64,000 nucleotides of DNA from JAJNPS01 sp031378845 (GCA_031378845.1 JANNES010000012.1:124001-188000), one strand, 5' to 3'. Counted from the first letter of the stretch, positions 45,072 to 53,936 are shown. Made by a program: numbers and translations. Notes: generated from the letters alone by a model not told the origin.

Positions 45072-45524
45072 TCAAAAGAGTTCCCAGACGCAGGCACCGT
45101 CTTCGATCCTGTACGCCTCAAAGTATTGCGTGGCCTCGTCATCGGTCTGGCCAAAGGGCACCAAACGATCCGAAAGCGAGATGATGACCTGATTTGGGGC
45201 CGGGCCGGTCTCGGTCAGGCGCGGCAGGGCATAAGTCTCGCACAGCGCCGCCATGTCGATCACCGCGATGTCGAAACTGATCGACGCATCCGGCGCGATT
45301 TCCGGGGTAAGAAATCGAAACCGCATGGTGGCACCGGCGGGACCGGGTTCGTTCAGCACGACATCTATGGGTGAGACTGGCTGCCCTGAAGGTACGTCGA
45401 CGTAAGAGGTGTCCTCGGTGGGGATGACGATGGCATCCGAGGATTGCGCAAGCGCCGGCGCAACCGCGCCCGACAGGGCAACGCAGGACATCACGGATGC
45501 AATGATACGCATATGGCTGGACAT
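45072..45524 (-). CDS. Exported hypothetical protein (DUF6497-like)
   Basis: A 150-residue protein with a signal peptide (MRIIASVMSCVALSGAVAPALAQ). The body has two Cys (MAALCETYAL and DGACVWELF) that may form a disulphide. The end CVWELF and general form resemble DUF6497 proteins of Rhodobacterales, but I am not certain of the family. The ATG 45524 has CAGG before it; ATG 45512 is an alternative. It lies 18 bp after pccB and is probably co-transcribed with it. Confidence 0.65.
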   Translation of the reverse strand: MSSHMRIIASVMSCVALSGAVAPALAQSSDAIVIPTEDTSYVDVPSGQPVSPIDVVLNEPGPAGATMRFRFLTPEIAPDASISFDIAVIDMAALCETYALPRLTETGPAPNQVIISLSDRLVPFGQTDDEATQYFEAYRIEDGACVWELF

Positions 45525-45541
45525 CGTGGCCTGATCCCCGA

Positions 45542-47074
45542 TTACAACGGAATGTTGTCGTGTTTTTTCCACGGGTTCTGCAACTTTTTCGACCTGAGGC
45601 TGGCGAATGCCCGCGCGATCCGGCGGCGGGTAGAATGGGGCATGATCACCTCGTCGATGAAGCCGCGCTCGGCGGCGACAAAGGGGTTGGCAAAGCGTTC
45701 CTCGTAATCCTTGACGCGCGCGGCGATCTTGTCCCTGTCACCAAGTTCGCTGCGATAGAGGATTTCGACCGCGCCTTTTGCGCCCATCACGGCGACCTCG
45801 GCAGTGGGCCAGGCATTGTTGAAATCGCCGCGCAGATGCTTGGACGACATCACGACATAGGCACCGCCATAGGTCTTGCGGGTCAGAACGGTCACCTTGG
45901 GCACCGTCGCCTCGCCATAGGCAAACAACAGTTTCGCGCCGTGTTTGATGACGCCGCCGAGTTCCTGCTGCACGCCAGGCAAAAAGCCCGGCACGTCGAC
46001 AAAGGTCAGGATCGGGATCTCGAAAGCGTCGCAGAATCGCACGAAGCGCGCGGCTTTGCGGCTGGCGTCGATGTCGAGGCAACCGGCAAGGACCATGGGC
46101 TGGTTGGCCACGACCCCAACGGATTGACCTTCGATCCGCACAAAGCCGGTGATGATATTGCCGGCAAAGTCCTTTTGAATCTCGAAGAAATCGGCCTCGT
46201 CCGCGACTTTCAGGATCAGTTCCTTCATGTCATAGGGCTGGTTGGGGTTGGTGGGCACCAGCGTATCGAGCGACATCTCGATGCGGGCCGGATCGTCGAA
46301 GAACGGACGCACGGGGGCCTTTTCGCGGTTGTTGAGCGGCAGAAAGTCGATCAGGCGGCGGGTTTCCGCCAGCGCCTCGACATCGTTTTCAAACGCACCA
46401 TCGGCAACCGAGGATTTGCGGGTATGGGTAGACGCGCCGCCCAGTTCTTCGGCAGTGACCTGTTCATTGGTGACGGTTTTCACGACGTCGGGGCCGGTGA
46501 CGAACATGTAAGACGAGTCTTTGACCATGAAGATGAAGTCGGTCATCGCGGGACTGTAGACGGCCCCACCGGCGCACGGACCCATGATCAGGCTGATTTG
46601 CGGCACCACGCCCGAGGCGAGGATGTTGCGCTGGAAGACCTCGCCATAAGCGGCAAGGGAGCCCACGCCTTCCTGGATGCGTGCGCCACCGGAATCGTTG
46701 ATGCCGATCACGGGCGCGCCGTTCTGGATTGCCATGTCCATGATCTTGCAGATTTTTGCGCCGTGGGTTTCCGAGACGGAGCCGCCAAGGACAGTGAAGT
46801 CCTGCGCAAAGACATAGATGAGGCGGCCATTGACCGTGCCCCAGCCGGTCACGACGCCGTCGCCGGGGTGACGGTTCTCCGCCATGCCGAAATCGGTGGA
46901 GCGGTGGGTGACGAACATGTCGAACTCTTCAAAGGACCCTTCGTCGAGCAAAAGCTCGATGCGTTCGCGGGCGGTCAGCTTGCCTTTGGCATGCTGCGCT
47001 GCAACCCGGGTGGCCCCGCCGCCTGCACGGGCAACGATGCGGCGCGCCTCAAGTTCTGCCAAAATCTCGTTCAT
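45542..47074 (-). CDS. pccB: Propionyl-CoA carboxylase beta subunit
   Basis: A 510-residue carboxyltransferase that moves the carboxyl group from biotin on PccA to propionyl-CoA. Typical features: the acyl-CoA site GAKICKIMDMAIQNGAPVIG and GGARIQEGVGSLAAYGE, and GGVIKHGAKLLFAYGEATVP for biotin. The start has no strong site. TTTGCAAA-like boxes lie 72-130 bp upstream, pointing to control by PccR. Confidence 0.95.
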   Translation of the reverse strand: MNEILAELEARRIVARAGGGATRVAAQHAKGKLTARERIELLLDEGSFEEFDMFVTHRSTDFGMAENRHPGDGVVTGWGTVNGRLIYVFAQDFTVLGGSVSETHGAKICKIMDMAIQNGAPVIGINDSGGARIQEGVGSLAAYGEVFQRNILASGVVPQISLIMGPCAGGAVYSPAMTDFIFMVKDSSYMFVTGPDVVKTVTNEQVTAEELGGASTHTRKSSVADGAFENDVEALAETRRLIDFLPLNNREKAPVRPFFDDPARIEMSLDTLVPTNPNQPYDMKELILKVADEADFFEIQKDFAGNIITGFVRIEGQSVGVVANQPMVLAGCLDIDASRKAARFVRFCDAFEIPILTFVDVPGFLPGVQQELGGVIKHGAKLLFAYGEATVPKVTVLTRKTYGGAYVVMSSKHLRGDFNNAWPTAEVAVMGAKGAVEILYRSELGDRDKIAARVKDYEERFANPFVAAERGFIDEVIMPHSTRRRIARAFASLRSKKLQNPWKKHDNIPL

Positions 47075-47145
47075 TCAAGCCCTCATCCGTGCCCAGATCG
47101 CATCATAGCTGTGCTGTGTCACCGTCGAAAGCGGATTTCCGAAGA

Positions 47146-47204
47146 TTTGCAAACTCAGGAGCTGCGGGCTTCTGCAAAAAGCAAATCTGCAAATGATTTG
47201 CATG
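47146..47204. promoter_or_regulatory. PccR-type boxes upstream of pccB
   Basis: Four TTTGCAAA-like octamers: TTTGCAAA 47146-47153, TCTGCAAA 47171-47178, TCTGCAAA 47186-47193 and TTTGCATG 47197-47204. PccR of Rhodobacter is known to bind paired TTTGCAAA sequences near pccB. Spacings here (17, 7, 3 bp) are not the ideal 4 bp, so the true functional pair is uncertain. Confidence 0.65.
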
Positions 47205-47249
47205 GCCACCGAGAGACAATAGAACCGGCCATCTGATTGGAGGTCCGAT

Positions 47250-47603
47250 ATGCCCACCCGGCCCGTTGCGGTCACCACCATCGGTTGGTTGCTGGCGTCA
47301 AACGTGTTCATGACCTTTGCCTGATATGGACTTCTCAAGTTCAAGTCGACGGCCCTGATCACGGTCATCGTGATCAGCTGGGGGATCGCGTTCGTTGAGT
47401 ACTGCCGGATGGTTCCGGCCAACCGGACCGGGCATTCGCAGTTTTCCGCCGCAGAGCCGAAGACGATCCATGAGGTCATTGCCCTGCCGGTTTTATTTTT
47501 ACTTTCAGTGCTTTACTCTAAGTAGCCGCTGATGTGGAACCACATTTCCGGTTTAGCCTGCATCGCGCTGTGGGCGTTTTTCATCTTTCACAAATGGGCG
47601 TGA
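47250..47603 (+). pseudogene. DUF486 (DMT-family, COG3169) pseudogene, two nonsense codons
   Basis: The frame from the ATG at 47250, with GGAGG at 47239-47243, reads as a complete DUF486 membrane protein: GWLLASNVFMTFA-stop-YGLLKFKS, VISWGIAFVEYCRMVPANR, ... LLSVLYSK-stop-PLMWNHISG, CIALWAFFIFHKWA. The first stop is TGA at 47322-47324, where the family has Trp (TFAWYG), and the second is TAG at 47523-47525, where it has Glu (GEPL). There is no frameshift. Both changes are single bases. The gene appears recently inactivated. Confidence 0.82.
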
Positions 47604-47656
47604 CCGGGGGCGGTGCGGCCATGGACAAGGCCGAAAAACAGGCGTAGCGAGCCGCC

Positions 47657-48877
47657 ATGACCACGCACCCCGCCGTCCGGTATCTGGACCGAAGCACGCC
47701 GCCGCACATCTCGACCTTGATCCTTGTCGCAGGGTTGTCGGCGCTGACGATGAATATCTTTTTGCCGTCGCTGCCGGGAATGGCGGCGTGGTTTGACGTG
47801 CCTTATGGAACGATGCAGCAATCGGTGGCGCTGTATCTGGCGCTATCGGCGGTGTTGCAGATCGTAATCGGCCCCTTGTCGGACCGCTATGGCAGGCGGG
47901 CGGTGCTGATCTGGTCGATGGGACTGTTCCTCGTTGCGACCGTGGGCACGTTGCTTGCACCCAATGCGACGGTCTTTTTGATCTTTCGGATGATGCAGGC
48001 GGTGGTGGCTGCGGGCATGGTGCTGAGCCGCGCCATCGTGCGCGATGTCGTGGCCGATGCACAGGCGGCCTCGATGATCGGCTATGTCACGATGGGGATG
48101 TCCCTTGTGCCGATGATCGGTCCGGCGATTGGCGGGTTCCTGGACGAAGCCTTTGGTTGGCAAGCAAATTTCACGCTGCTCCTGGTGTTGGGGTCGGTGG
48201 TGTTCGGACTGATCTGGGCCGATCTGGGAGAGACGGCAACGCTGCGGCCGGTGTCAATGCGCGACCAGATCCGCCAATACCCGACGCTGCTGAAATCGCA
48301 GCGGTTCTGGGGTTATAGTCTGGCGGCTGGCTTTGCCTCGGGGACGTTTTTCGCCTTTTTGGGTGGCGCGCCTTATGTGGGCGACAAGGTCTTCGGGCTT
48401 AGCCCGTCCACGATTGGGCTGTTGTTTGCGATCACCGCGATCGGCTATGCGGTGGGCAATTTTCTGGCGGGGCGGTTTTCAGTGCGGGTGGGCATGAACA
48501 AGATGATGATGGTGGGCAATCTGGTCACCACGACGGGCCTGGCGGCGCTGACGGGCCTGACGCTTTTGGGGCTGTCGGGGCCGGGAGTGTTCTTTGGGCT
48601 GGCGGTGTTCATGGGCCTCGGCAACGGGATTGCCCTGCCAAGCGCCAATGCCGGCATCCTGTCGGTGCGGCCAGAGCTTGCGGGGACGGCGTCAGGCCTC
48701 GGCGGGGCAATCATGATCGGCGGCGGGGCGGCGCTGGCGGCTCTGGCCGGGGTGCTGTTGCCGACGGGGTCAACGGAACTGCCGCTGGTGATGCTGATGT
48801 TCGTATCATCGCTCGCCTCGGTGCTGGCGGTGCTCTGGGTGATCCGGCGGGCACGGGCGATCGGATTGCCGACTTGA
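47657..48877 (+). CDS. Bcr/CflA-family MFS drug efflux transporter
   Basis: A 406-residue membrane protein with twelve predicted helices. The motif-A loop is GPLSDRYGRRAVLIW, and the Bcr/CflA features (NIFLPSLPGMAAWFDV, MQAVVAAGMVLSRAIVRDV) are present. These proteins export drugs and other small molecules by proton exchange. It sits between pccB/DUF486 and pccR, so it might export an organic acid or analogue, but no evidence beyond position is seen. Confidence 0.88.
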   Translation: MTTHPAVRYLDRSTPPHISTLILVAGLSALTMNIFLPSLPGMAAWFDVPYGTMQQSVALYLALSAVLQIVIGPLSDRYGRRAVLIWSMGLFLVATVGTLLAPNATVFLIFRMMQAVVAAGMVLSRAIVRDVVADAQAASMIGYVTMGMSLVPMIGPAIGGFLDEAFGWQANFTLLLVLGSVVFGLIWADLGETATLRPVSMRDQIRQYPTLLKSQRFWGYSLAAGFASGTFFAFLGGAPYVGDKVFGLSPSTIGLLFAITAIGYAVGNFLAGRFSVRVGMNKMMMVGNLVTTTGLAALTGLTLLGLSGPGVFFGLAVFMGLGNGIALPSANAGILSVRPELAGTASGLGGAIMIGGGAALAALAGVLLPTGSTELPLVMLMFVSSLASVLAVLWVIRRARAIGLPT

Positions 48878-48886
48878 CGGCCTGAC

Positions 48887-48914
48887 TTTGCAAAGCCAGT
48901 TTTGGCTTTGCAAA
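48887..48914. promoter_or_regulatory. Two TTTGCAAA boxes upstream of pccR (autoregulation)
   Basis: Exact TTTGCAAA at 48887-48894 and 48907-48914, 12 bp apart, with the inner inverted repeat GCCA-GTTT-TGGC. They lie 13-40 bp before the ATG at 48927, overlapping the likely promoter. This suits a regulator that controls its own gene. Confidence 0.7.
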
Positions 48915-48926
48915 CCGGAGGTCCAA

Positions 48927-50324
48927 ATGCCCGCCCAGAAACTCTATGCCGGGGTCAAGCTGCGTGAGATCCGCGCGCGGCTGGCGCTGACGCAGCGCGG
49001 TTTTGCCGACCGGTTGGGCGTGTCCCTGCCCTATCTCAACCAGATGGAGAACAACCACCGCCCGGTGTCGGCCGCGGTCGTGCTGGGGCTGGCGCAGGAA
49101 TTCGGGCTGGACGTGACAGAGCTGACGGTTGGCGAAAGCGAGCGGCTGGTGAGCGATATGCGCGAAGCTTTGGCCGATCCGGTCTTTGGCAGCGCGACCC
49201 CACCATTGGCCGACCTGCGCCTTGCGGCATCCAATGCACCCGCCCTTGCACGCGCATTCTTGAACCTGCACCGTGCCTACCGGCAAACCCACGAGAGGCT
49301 CGCCTCACTTGACGAAGCTCTGGGGCGCGACGACGCGGCTTTGCAGCCCAGTTCGTGGGAAGAGGTGCGAGATTTCTTTCACTATTGCGACAACTACCTG
49401 GATGCCGTGGATCGTGCGGCCGAACATTACGCAATGCCTGCAGGGGTCCGAAAAGATGTATTAATACTTGCCGTCGAATGGCTTGCGTCGCGGAGCATCG
49501 CGCTGCACTTTTCCGATGATCCCGGCCTGCGGCGCTACATTCCGGACGCCAAGCGGCTGGAGGTATCGGCGCGTGCCTCGGGTGGGACGCAGCGGTTTCA
49601 GGTGCTGCATCAGATCGCGCTTCTGTCCCAGAACGAGCTGATCGAGGCAACGCTGGATCTGGCCCGCTTTTCCACGCAAGAGGCCCGCGATATCGCCAAG
49701 ATCGGCATTGCGAACTACTTTGCGGGGGCGGCGTTGATGCCGTACCGCGCCTTTCTGCAGGCAGCCCGTGAGACGCGGCACGATCTGGAACGGCTGGCGG
49801 ATATCTTTGGCGCGTCGGTGGAGCAGGTGGCGCATCGGCTGTCCACCTTGCAGCGCCCCGGGGCCAAGGGAGTCCCGTTCTTTTTCGTGCGGGTCGATCA
49901 GGCGGGCACGATCACCAAGCGCCATTCGGCGACGCGGTTGCAGTTTGCACGGTTCGGGGGCGCGTGCCCGTTGTGGAACGTGCACCGCGCATTCGAGACG
50001 CCGGGCGCGTTCCTGCGCCAGTTGGCCGAAACCCCGGACGGGGTGCGCTATCTGTGTCTGGCGCGAGATGTCTCGAAACCGGCGGGGGCGTTTCTTGCAC
50101 CCGTGCGGCGCTATGCCATCGGGCTGGGCTGCGAAGTGCAGCATGCGGGCGCTTTGGTTTATTCAGACGGGCTGGATCTGAAGGGCCGGTTTGAGCCGAT
50201 CGGCATTTCGTGCCGGATCTGCGAGCGGACCCAGTGCCACCAGCGGTCGGTGCCGCCCCTTGCAGGGCGGCTCAGCGTCAATCCGGACGCACGCGATGTG
50301 TTGCCCTATGAGATCGCGGGCTGA
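48927..50324 (+). CDS. pccR: Short-chain fatty acyl-CoA regulator PccR (ScfR family)
   Basis: A 465-residue regulator. The N-terminal XRE HTH is in GVKLREIRARLALTQRGFADRLGVSLPYLNQMENNHRP spread over residues 8-45. The middle is an ImmA/IrrE-like region, and the C-terminal DUF2083 has a Cys cluster (SCRICERTQCHQRSVPPL). This family senses short-chain acyl-CoA and, in Rhodobacter sphaeroides, PccR activates pccB for propionate use. Start: ATG 48927, GGAGG 5 nt upstream. Two TTTGCAAA boxes precede it. Confidence 0.9.
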   Translation: MPAQKLYAGVKLREIRARLALTQRGFADRLGVSLPYLNQMENNHRPVSAAVVLGLAQEFGLDVTELTVGESERLVSDMREALADPVFGSATPPLADLRLAASNAPALARAFLNLHRAYRQTHERLASLDEALGRDDAALQPSSWEEVRDFFHYCDNYLDAVDRAAEHYAMPAGVRKDVLILAVEWLASRSIALHFSDDPGLRRYIPDAKRLEVSARASGGTQRFQVLHQIALLSQNELIEATLDLARFSTQEARDIAKIGIANYFAGAALMPYRAFLQAARETRHDLERLADIFGASVEQVAHRLSTLQRPGAKGVPFFFVRVDQAGTITKRHSATRLQFARFGGACPLWNVHRAFETPGAFLRQLAETPDGVRYLCLARDVSKPAGAFLAPVRRYAIGLGCEVQHAGALVYSDGLDLKGRFEPIGISCRICERTQCHQRSVPPLAGRLSVNPDARDVLPYEIAG

Positions 50325-50564
50325 TCAATGCGCCTTGAGATAGTGCCAGATCTCGTCCTTGAGATGCGCGCGTTCCCGTCTCAGGCGTTCTTCGTGCTCA
50401 TTCGTCAGCAGATCGACGCGGATTTCGCTGCGATGCACCGCCCGGTTCACGGTGTGGTAGTCGTCGACAAGCTTGGCGAAATGGGGGCTCTTGGCCTTCA
50501 GAGTTTGGATTTTCGCGGCCTCTGCCGGGAATTCTTCGGTCAGTTCATGGGGGGTGTGAGACAT
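50325..50564 (-). CDS. YdcH-family DUF465 protein
   Basis: A 79-residue helical protein (MSHTPHELTEEFPAEAAKI, then LKAKSPHFAKLVDDYHTVNRA, LRRERAHLKDEIWHYLKAH). The DUF465 family is a short coiled-coil of unknown role. GAGG precedes the ATG. It abuts the pccR stop in the convergent direction. Confidence 0.87.
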   Translation of the reverse strand: MSHTPHELTEEFPAEAAKIQTLKAKSPHFAKLVDDYHTVNRAVHRSEIRVDLLTNEHEERLRRERAHLKDEIWHYLKAH

Positions 50565-50635
50565 CGCAAACCTCTTGACTTCGGTGTCCGGTATCTTGCG
50601 GCAGTTGGGCGCCGCGCACCTTGACCTCGATCAAC

Positions 50636-52285
50636 TCAGCGCTGTGCGCTGCGCCAGTTTGGGTGCATCCACGGCTCCAGGTTCGACGCCGGCAAGGGCG
50701 TGCGCCCAAGCACGTGATCCGCGGCCTTTTCGCCGACCATGATGGAGGGCGCGTTGAGGTTGCCGTTGGTCACCTGCGGAAAGATCGAGCTGTCGGCGAC
50801 GCGCAGACCGTCGACCCCGATCACGCGGCATTCGGGGTCGACCACCGCCATCGGATCGCTGGCCCGACCGATCCGCGCGGTGCCGCAGGGGTGATAGGCG
50901 CTTTCGGCATGGTCGCGGACGAAGGCGTCGATCTGGTCATCGGTCTGCACCGCATCGCCGGGCTGGATTTCGTGCTTGAGGTAGGGCCTGAACGCATCTT
51001 GGCCGAAAATCTCACGCGTCAGGCGAACGGCTGTGCGAAACTCGGCCCAGTCGTCGGGATGCGACATGTAGTTGAACTGGATGCGCGCGGCATCGGTGGG
51101 ATTGGCCGACCGCAAGGTGACCGTTCCGCGCGACTTTGACCGCATTGGACCGACATGCGCCTGAAAGCCGTGCCCTTCGGCTGCGGCCTTGCCGTTGTAG
51201 CTGACCGCGATGGGCAGAAAGTGGTACTGGATGTCAGGATAGTCGATCCCGGATGCAGAGCGGATGAAGGCGCAGGCCTCGAACTGGTTGGAGGCGCCAA
51301 GGCCCCCGCCCGTCAAGAGCCACTGCGCGCCGACCCGCGCCTTGCCCCAGAGATTCCAGTGCTTGAACAGTGTGATGGGCTGGCTGGCCGCAAACTGGAT
51401 ATAGATTTCAAGGTGATCTTGCAGGTTGGCACCGACGCCGGGGCGGTCGGCCAGAACCGGGATGCCATGTTCTTGCAGATGCGCCCCTGGCCCGATGCCC
51501 GACAGCATCAAGATCTTTGGCGTGTTGATCGAGGACGCGGCAAGGATCACTTCGCGGCCTGCGCGGATCACCTCGACCACCTCGCCACGCGCGATTTCGA
51601 CGCCCACGGCGCGGCCTGCCTCGATCACCACGCGGCGGGCGAGGCCACGAATGATCTGGACATTGCCGGTGGCCACTGCCGGTTTCAGATAGGCATTGGC
51701 TGCCGACCAGCGCCGACCCTTCCAGATCGTCGCTTCCATCGGGCCGAAACCCTCTTGCTGCTGGCCGTTGTAATCCGTCGTGACGGGATAGCCCGCTTGC
51801 TGCCCGGCGGCGATGAAGGCATCGAAAAGCGGGTTCGACCGGGGCCCGCGGGTGATGTGCAAGGGGCCGTCCGTGCCGCGAAACTCCGAGCTGGAGCCAC
51901 CATGCGCGGCCTCCATCCGCTTGAAGTAAGGCAGCACATCGGCATAGGCCCAGCCATCCGCCCCCATCTCGGCCCAGGTGTCGAAATCGCGCGCGTGGCC
52001 GCGGACATAGACCATCCCGTTGATGCTGGAAGACCCGCCGATCACCTTGCCGCGTGGGGTCGCAAGCGTGCGCCCGCCCAGATGCGGTTCGGGTTCGGAG
52101 TGAAGCCCCCAGTCGTACATCGCCATGTTCATCGGAAAAGACAAGGCACCCGGCATCTGGATGAATGGCCCCGCATCCGATCCGCCATGTTCGATCACGG
52201 TCACCCGCCTGCCCGCCTCGGCCAGCCGGTAGGCCATCGCACATCCGGCAGAGCCCGCGCCCACGATGATGTAATCGGCGTGCAT
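50636..52285 (-). CDS. betA: Choline dehydrogenase
   Basis: A 549-residue GMC flavoprotein, choline to betaine aldehyde at the inner membrane. N-terminal FAD motif YIIVGAGSAGCAMAYRLAE; GMC signature GGSSSINGMVYVRGH; C-terminal catalytic HPCGTARIG and ITNGNLNAPSIMVGEK region. The start is the next base after the betI stop (TAAATG), so betI and betA form an operon. No betB is in the window; the aldehyde step must be elsewhere. Confidence 0.92.
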   Translation of the reverse strand: MHADYIIVGAGSAGCAMAYRLAEAGRRVTVIEHGGSDAGPFIQMPGALSFPMNMAMYDWGLHSEPEPHLGGRTLATPRGKVIGGSSSINGMVYVRGHARDFDTWAEMGADGWAYADVLPYFKRMEAAHGGSSSEFRGTDGPLHITRGPRSNPLFDAFIAAGQQAGYPVTTDYNGQQQEGFGPMEATIWKGRRWSAANAYLKPAVATGNVQIIRGLARRVVIEAGRAVGVEIARGEVVEVIRAGREVILAASSINTPKILMLSGIGPGAHLQEHGIPVLADRPGVGANLQDHLEIYIQFAASQPITLFKHWNLWGKARVGAQWLLTGGGLGASNQFEACAFIRSASGIDYPDIQYHFLPIAVSYNGKAAAEGHGFQAHVGPMRSKSRGTVTLRSANPTDAARIQFNYMSHPDDWAEFRTAVRLTREIFGQDAFRPYLKHEIQPGDAVQTDDQIDAFVRDHAESAYHPCGTARIGRASDPMAVVDPECRVIGVDGLRVADSSIFPQVTNGNLNAPSIMVGEKAADHVLGRTPLPASNLEPWMHPNWRSAQR

Positions 52286-52867
52286 TTATCGGGCCCGTAC
52301 CAGTTCAGCCTCGAGATGCGCAATCGCCGTGGCGGCTGCACTTGCCCCATCGGCAGGCCCCGATTTCAGCACTTCACGCAGATAAAGCCCATCGATCAAT
52401 GCACCAAGACCGGCAGCAACCGCGGGCGCGCGATCCCCGGCAAGGGGCCGCAAAGCCGCGATCAGGTTCGACTGGAGGCGGCGCTGATAGACCCCAAGCA
52501 ACCGCCTTGCCTCGGGCACCGATTGCGCCAGAACCCAGAAATTGAGCCAAGCCCCCACCGCCTCGCGCCGGAAATTACTGGCGCTGAACGACGCACGCAG
52601 AATCGCCCGCACCCGACCCTGCGGTCCCTCGGCGACCGCCAGCGCACCACGCACCTCGGCCCCATAAAGGGTCAGCACATGACGCATCGCGGCAAGGAAC
52701 ATATCCTCTTTGGACCCGAAGTAGTGATGCGCCAGTGCCGATGACATGCCTGCGCGTTTGGCAATCTGGCTGACGGTGACATCCAAGGATCCCACGCGCC
52801 CGATCTCGACAATCGTGGCTTTAACCAACGCGTGCTTGCGGATAGGCTCCATTCCAAGCTTTGGCAT
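52286..52867 (-). CDS. betI: TetR-family repressor BetI
   Basis: A 193-residue choline-responsive repressor. MPKLGMEPIRKHALVKATI at the N-terminus and the HTH DVTVSQIAKRAGMSSALAHHYFG are close to known BetI. The GTG start four codons upstream was rejected. Upstream is a palindromic operator at 52919-52940. It is divergent from choX, so it probably governs both uptake and oxidation of choline. Confidence 0.9.
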   Translation of the reverse strand: MPKLGMEPIRKHALVKATIVEIGRVGSLDVTVSQIAKRAGMSSALAHHYFGSKEDMFLAAMRHVLTLYGAEVRGALAVAEGPQGRVRAILRASFSASNFRREAVGAWLNFWVLAQSVPEARRLLGVYQRRLQSNLIAALRPLAGDRAPAVAAGLGALIDGLYLREVLKSGPADGASAAATAIAHLEAELVRAR

Positions 52868-52918
52868 CTTGTTTGGCACCCTTGGGAAATAATGCTTGCC
52901 AATTTAGAGATGCTTGAA

Positions 52919-52940
52919 GTTTATTGACTCGTCAATCAAC
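52919..52940. promoter_or_regulatory. BetI-like operator between betI and choX
   Basis: ATTGAC-TC-GTCAAT (52923-52936) is a perfect 6-bp inverted repeat, extended to 10 bp with one mismatch (GTTTATTGAC / GTCAATCAAC). It lies midway between the two starts and resembles the ATTGA/TCAAT core of known BetI sites. Confidence 0.65.
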
Positions 52941-52960
52941 AAAAAATGAGATGCACACAG

Positions 52961-53899
52961 ATGACCCGGATAACGACGCGAACGACACTTTTGGCCACCA
53001 CCGTGGCCTTTGCCTTTGCAGGGTCTGCCTATGCCGAAGGCTGCGACGAGGTGATCTTTTCCGACGTCGGCTGGACCGACATTACGGCCACGACCGCCGC
53101 GACCACCTTGCTGCTGGAGTCGCTTGGCTATGCGACAGAGACCAAGATCCTTGCGGTTCCGGTGACCTATACGGGCCTTGCCGAGGGCGATATCGACGTG
53201 TTCCTTGGCAACTGGATGCCCACGATGGAGGCCGATATCGCGCCCTACCGCGACGCCAAGACCGTCGATACCGTGCGCACGAATCTTGTCGGCGCCAAGT
53301 ACACGTTGGCCACCAACGAGGCAGGTGTTGCCTTGGGGATCAAGGATTTCAAGGACATCGCCACCCATAAGGACGCGCTGGAAGGCCAAATCTATGGCAT
53401 CGAGCCCGGCAATGACGGCAACCGGCTGATCAGCGACATGATTGCGACGGGGCCGTTTGGTCTGGACGGGTTCGAGGTCATCGAATCCTCGGAACAAGGC
53501 ATGCTGGCCGAGGTTGCCAACAAGTCCGACGACAGCCAGCCGATCGTCTTTCTGGGCTGGGAACCCCATCCGATGAACGCCAATTTCAAGATGACCTACC
53601 TGACCGGCGGCGACGACTATTTCGGGCCGGACTTTGGCGGCGCGACGGTCGCGACCAACACCCGCGCAGGCTATGTCGCGGAATGCCCCAATACGGGCAA
53701 GCTCTTGACCAACCTGTCCTTTACGCTGGCCATGGAAAACGAGATCATGGGCGCGATCTTGAACGACGGGACGGACCCGCGCGATGCGGCCAAGGTTTGG
53801 CTTGCCGCGAACCCGACGGTATGGGAACCGTGGCTTGACGGTGTCACCACCAAGGACGGTAGCGATGCCAAGGCCGCCGTCGCGGCGGCGCTTCAGTAA
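52961..53899 (+). CDS. choX: Choline ABC transporter substrate-binding protein
   Basis: A 312-residue OpuAC-type periplasmic protein. Signal peptide MTRITTRTTLLATTVAFAFA to AYAEG. The mature part has IFSDVGWTDITATTAATTLLLESLGY, VFLGNWMPTMEAD and VFLGWEPHPMN, the aromatic residues that cage choline's quaternary amine. The ATG at 52961 was preferred over ATG 52946 (MRCTQ), as it begins the signal; ribosome-binding site weak. A terminator follows. Confidence 0.9.
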   Translation: MTRITTRTTLLATTVAFAFAGSAYAEGCDEVIFSDVGWTDITATTAATTLLLESLGYATETKILAVPVTYTGLAEGDIDVFLGNWMPTMEADIAPYRDAKTVDTVRTNLVGAKYTLATNEAGVALGIKDFKDIATHKDALEGQIYGIEPGNDGNRLISDMIATGPFGLDGFEVIESSEQGMLAEVANKSDDSQPIVFLGWEPHPMNANFKMTYLTGGDDYFGPDFGGATVATNTRAGYVAECPNTGKLLTNLSFTLAMENEIMGAILNDGTDPRDAAKVWLAANPTVWEPWLDGVTTKDGSDAKAAVAAALQ

Positions 53900-53907
53900 A
53901 ACGACCG

Positions 53908-53936
53908 GGCGCCCCGCATCACCGCGGGGCCCTTTT
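53908..53936 (+). terminator. Intrinsic terminator/attenuator between choX and choW
   Basis: GCCCCGC, loop ATCACC, GCGGGGC (53911-53930) then CC and TTTT. It lies 11 bp after the choX stop and before choW. Partial termination here would leave more binding protein than membrane parts, as is usual. Confidence 0.75.

Noticed and set aside
47250..47603. UGA at 47322 as recoding (Trp or selenocysteine)
   Set aside because: A second stop (TAG) follows in the same frame and TGA ends many clear genes in the window; no SECIS-like structure was evident.
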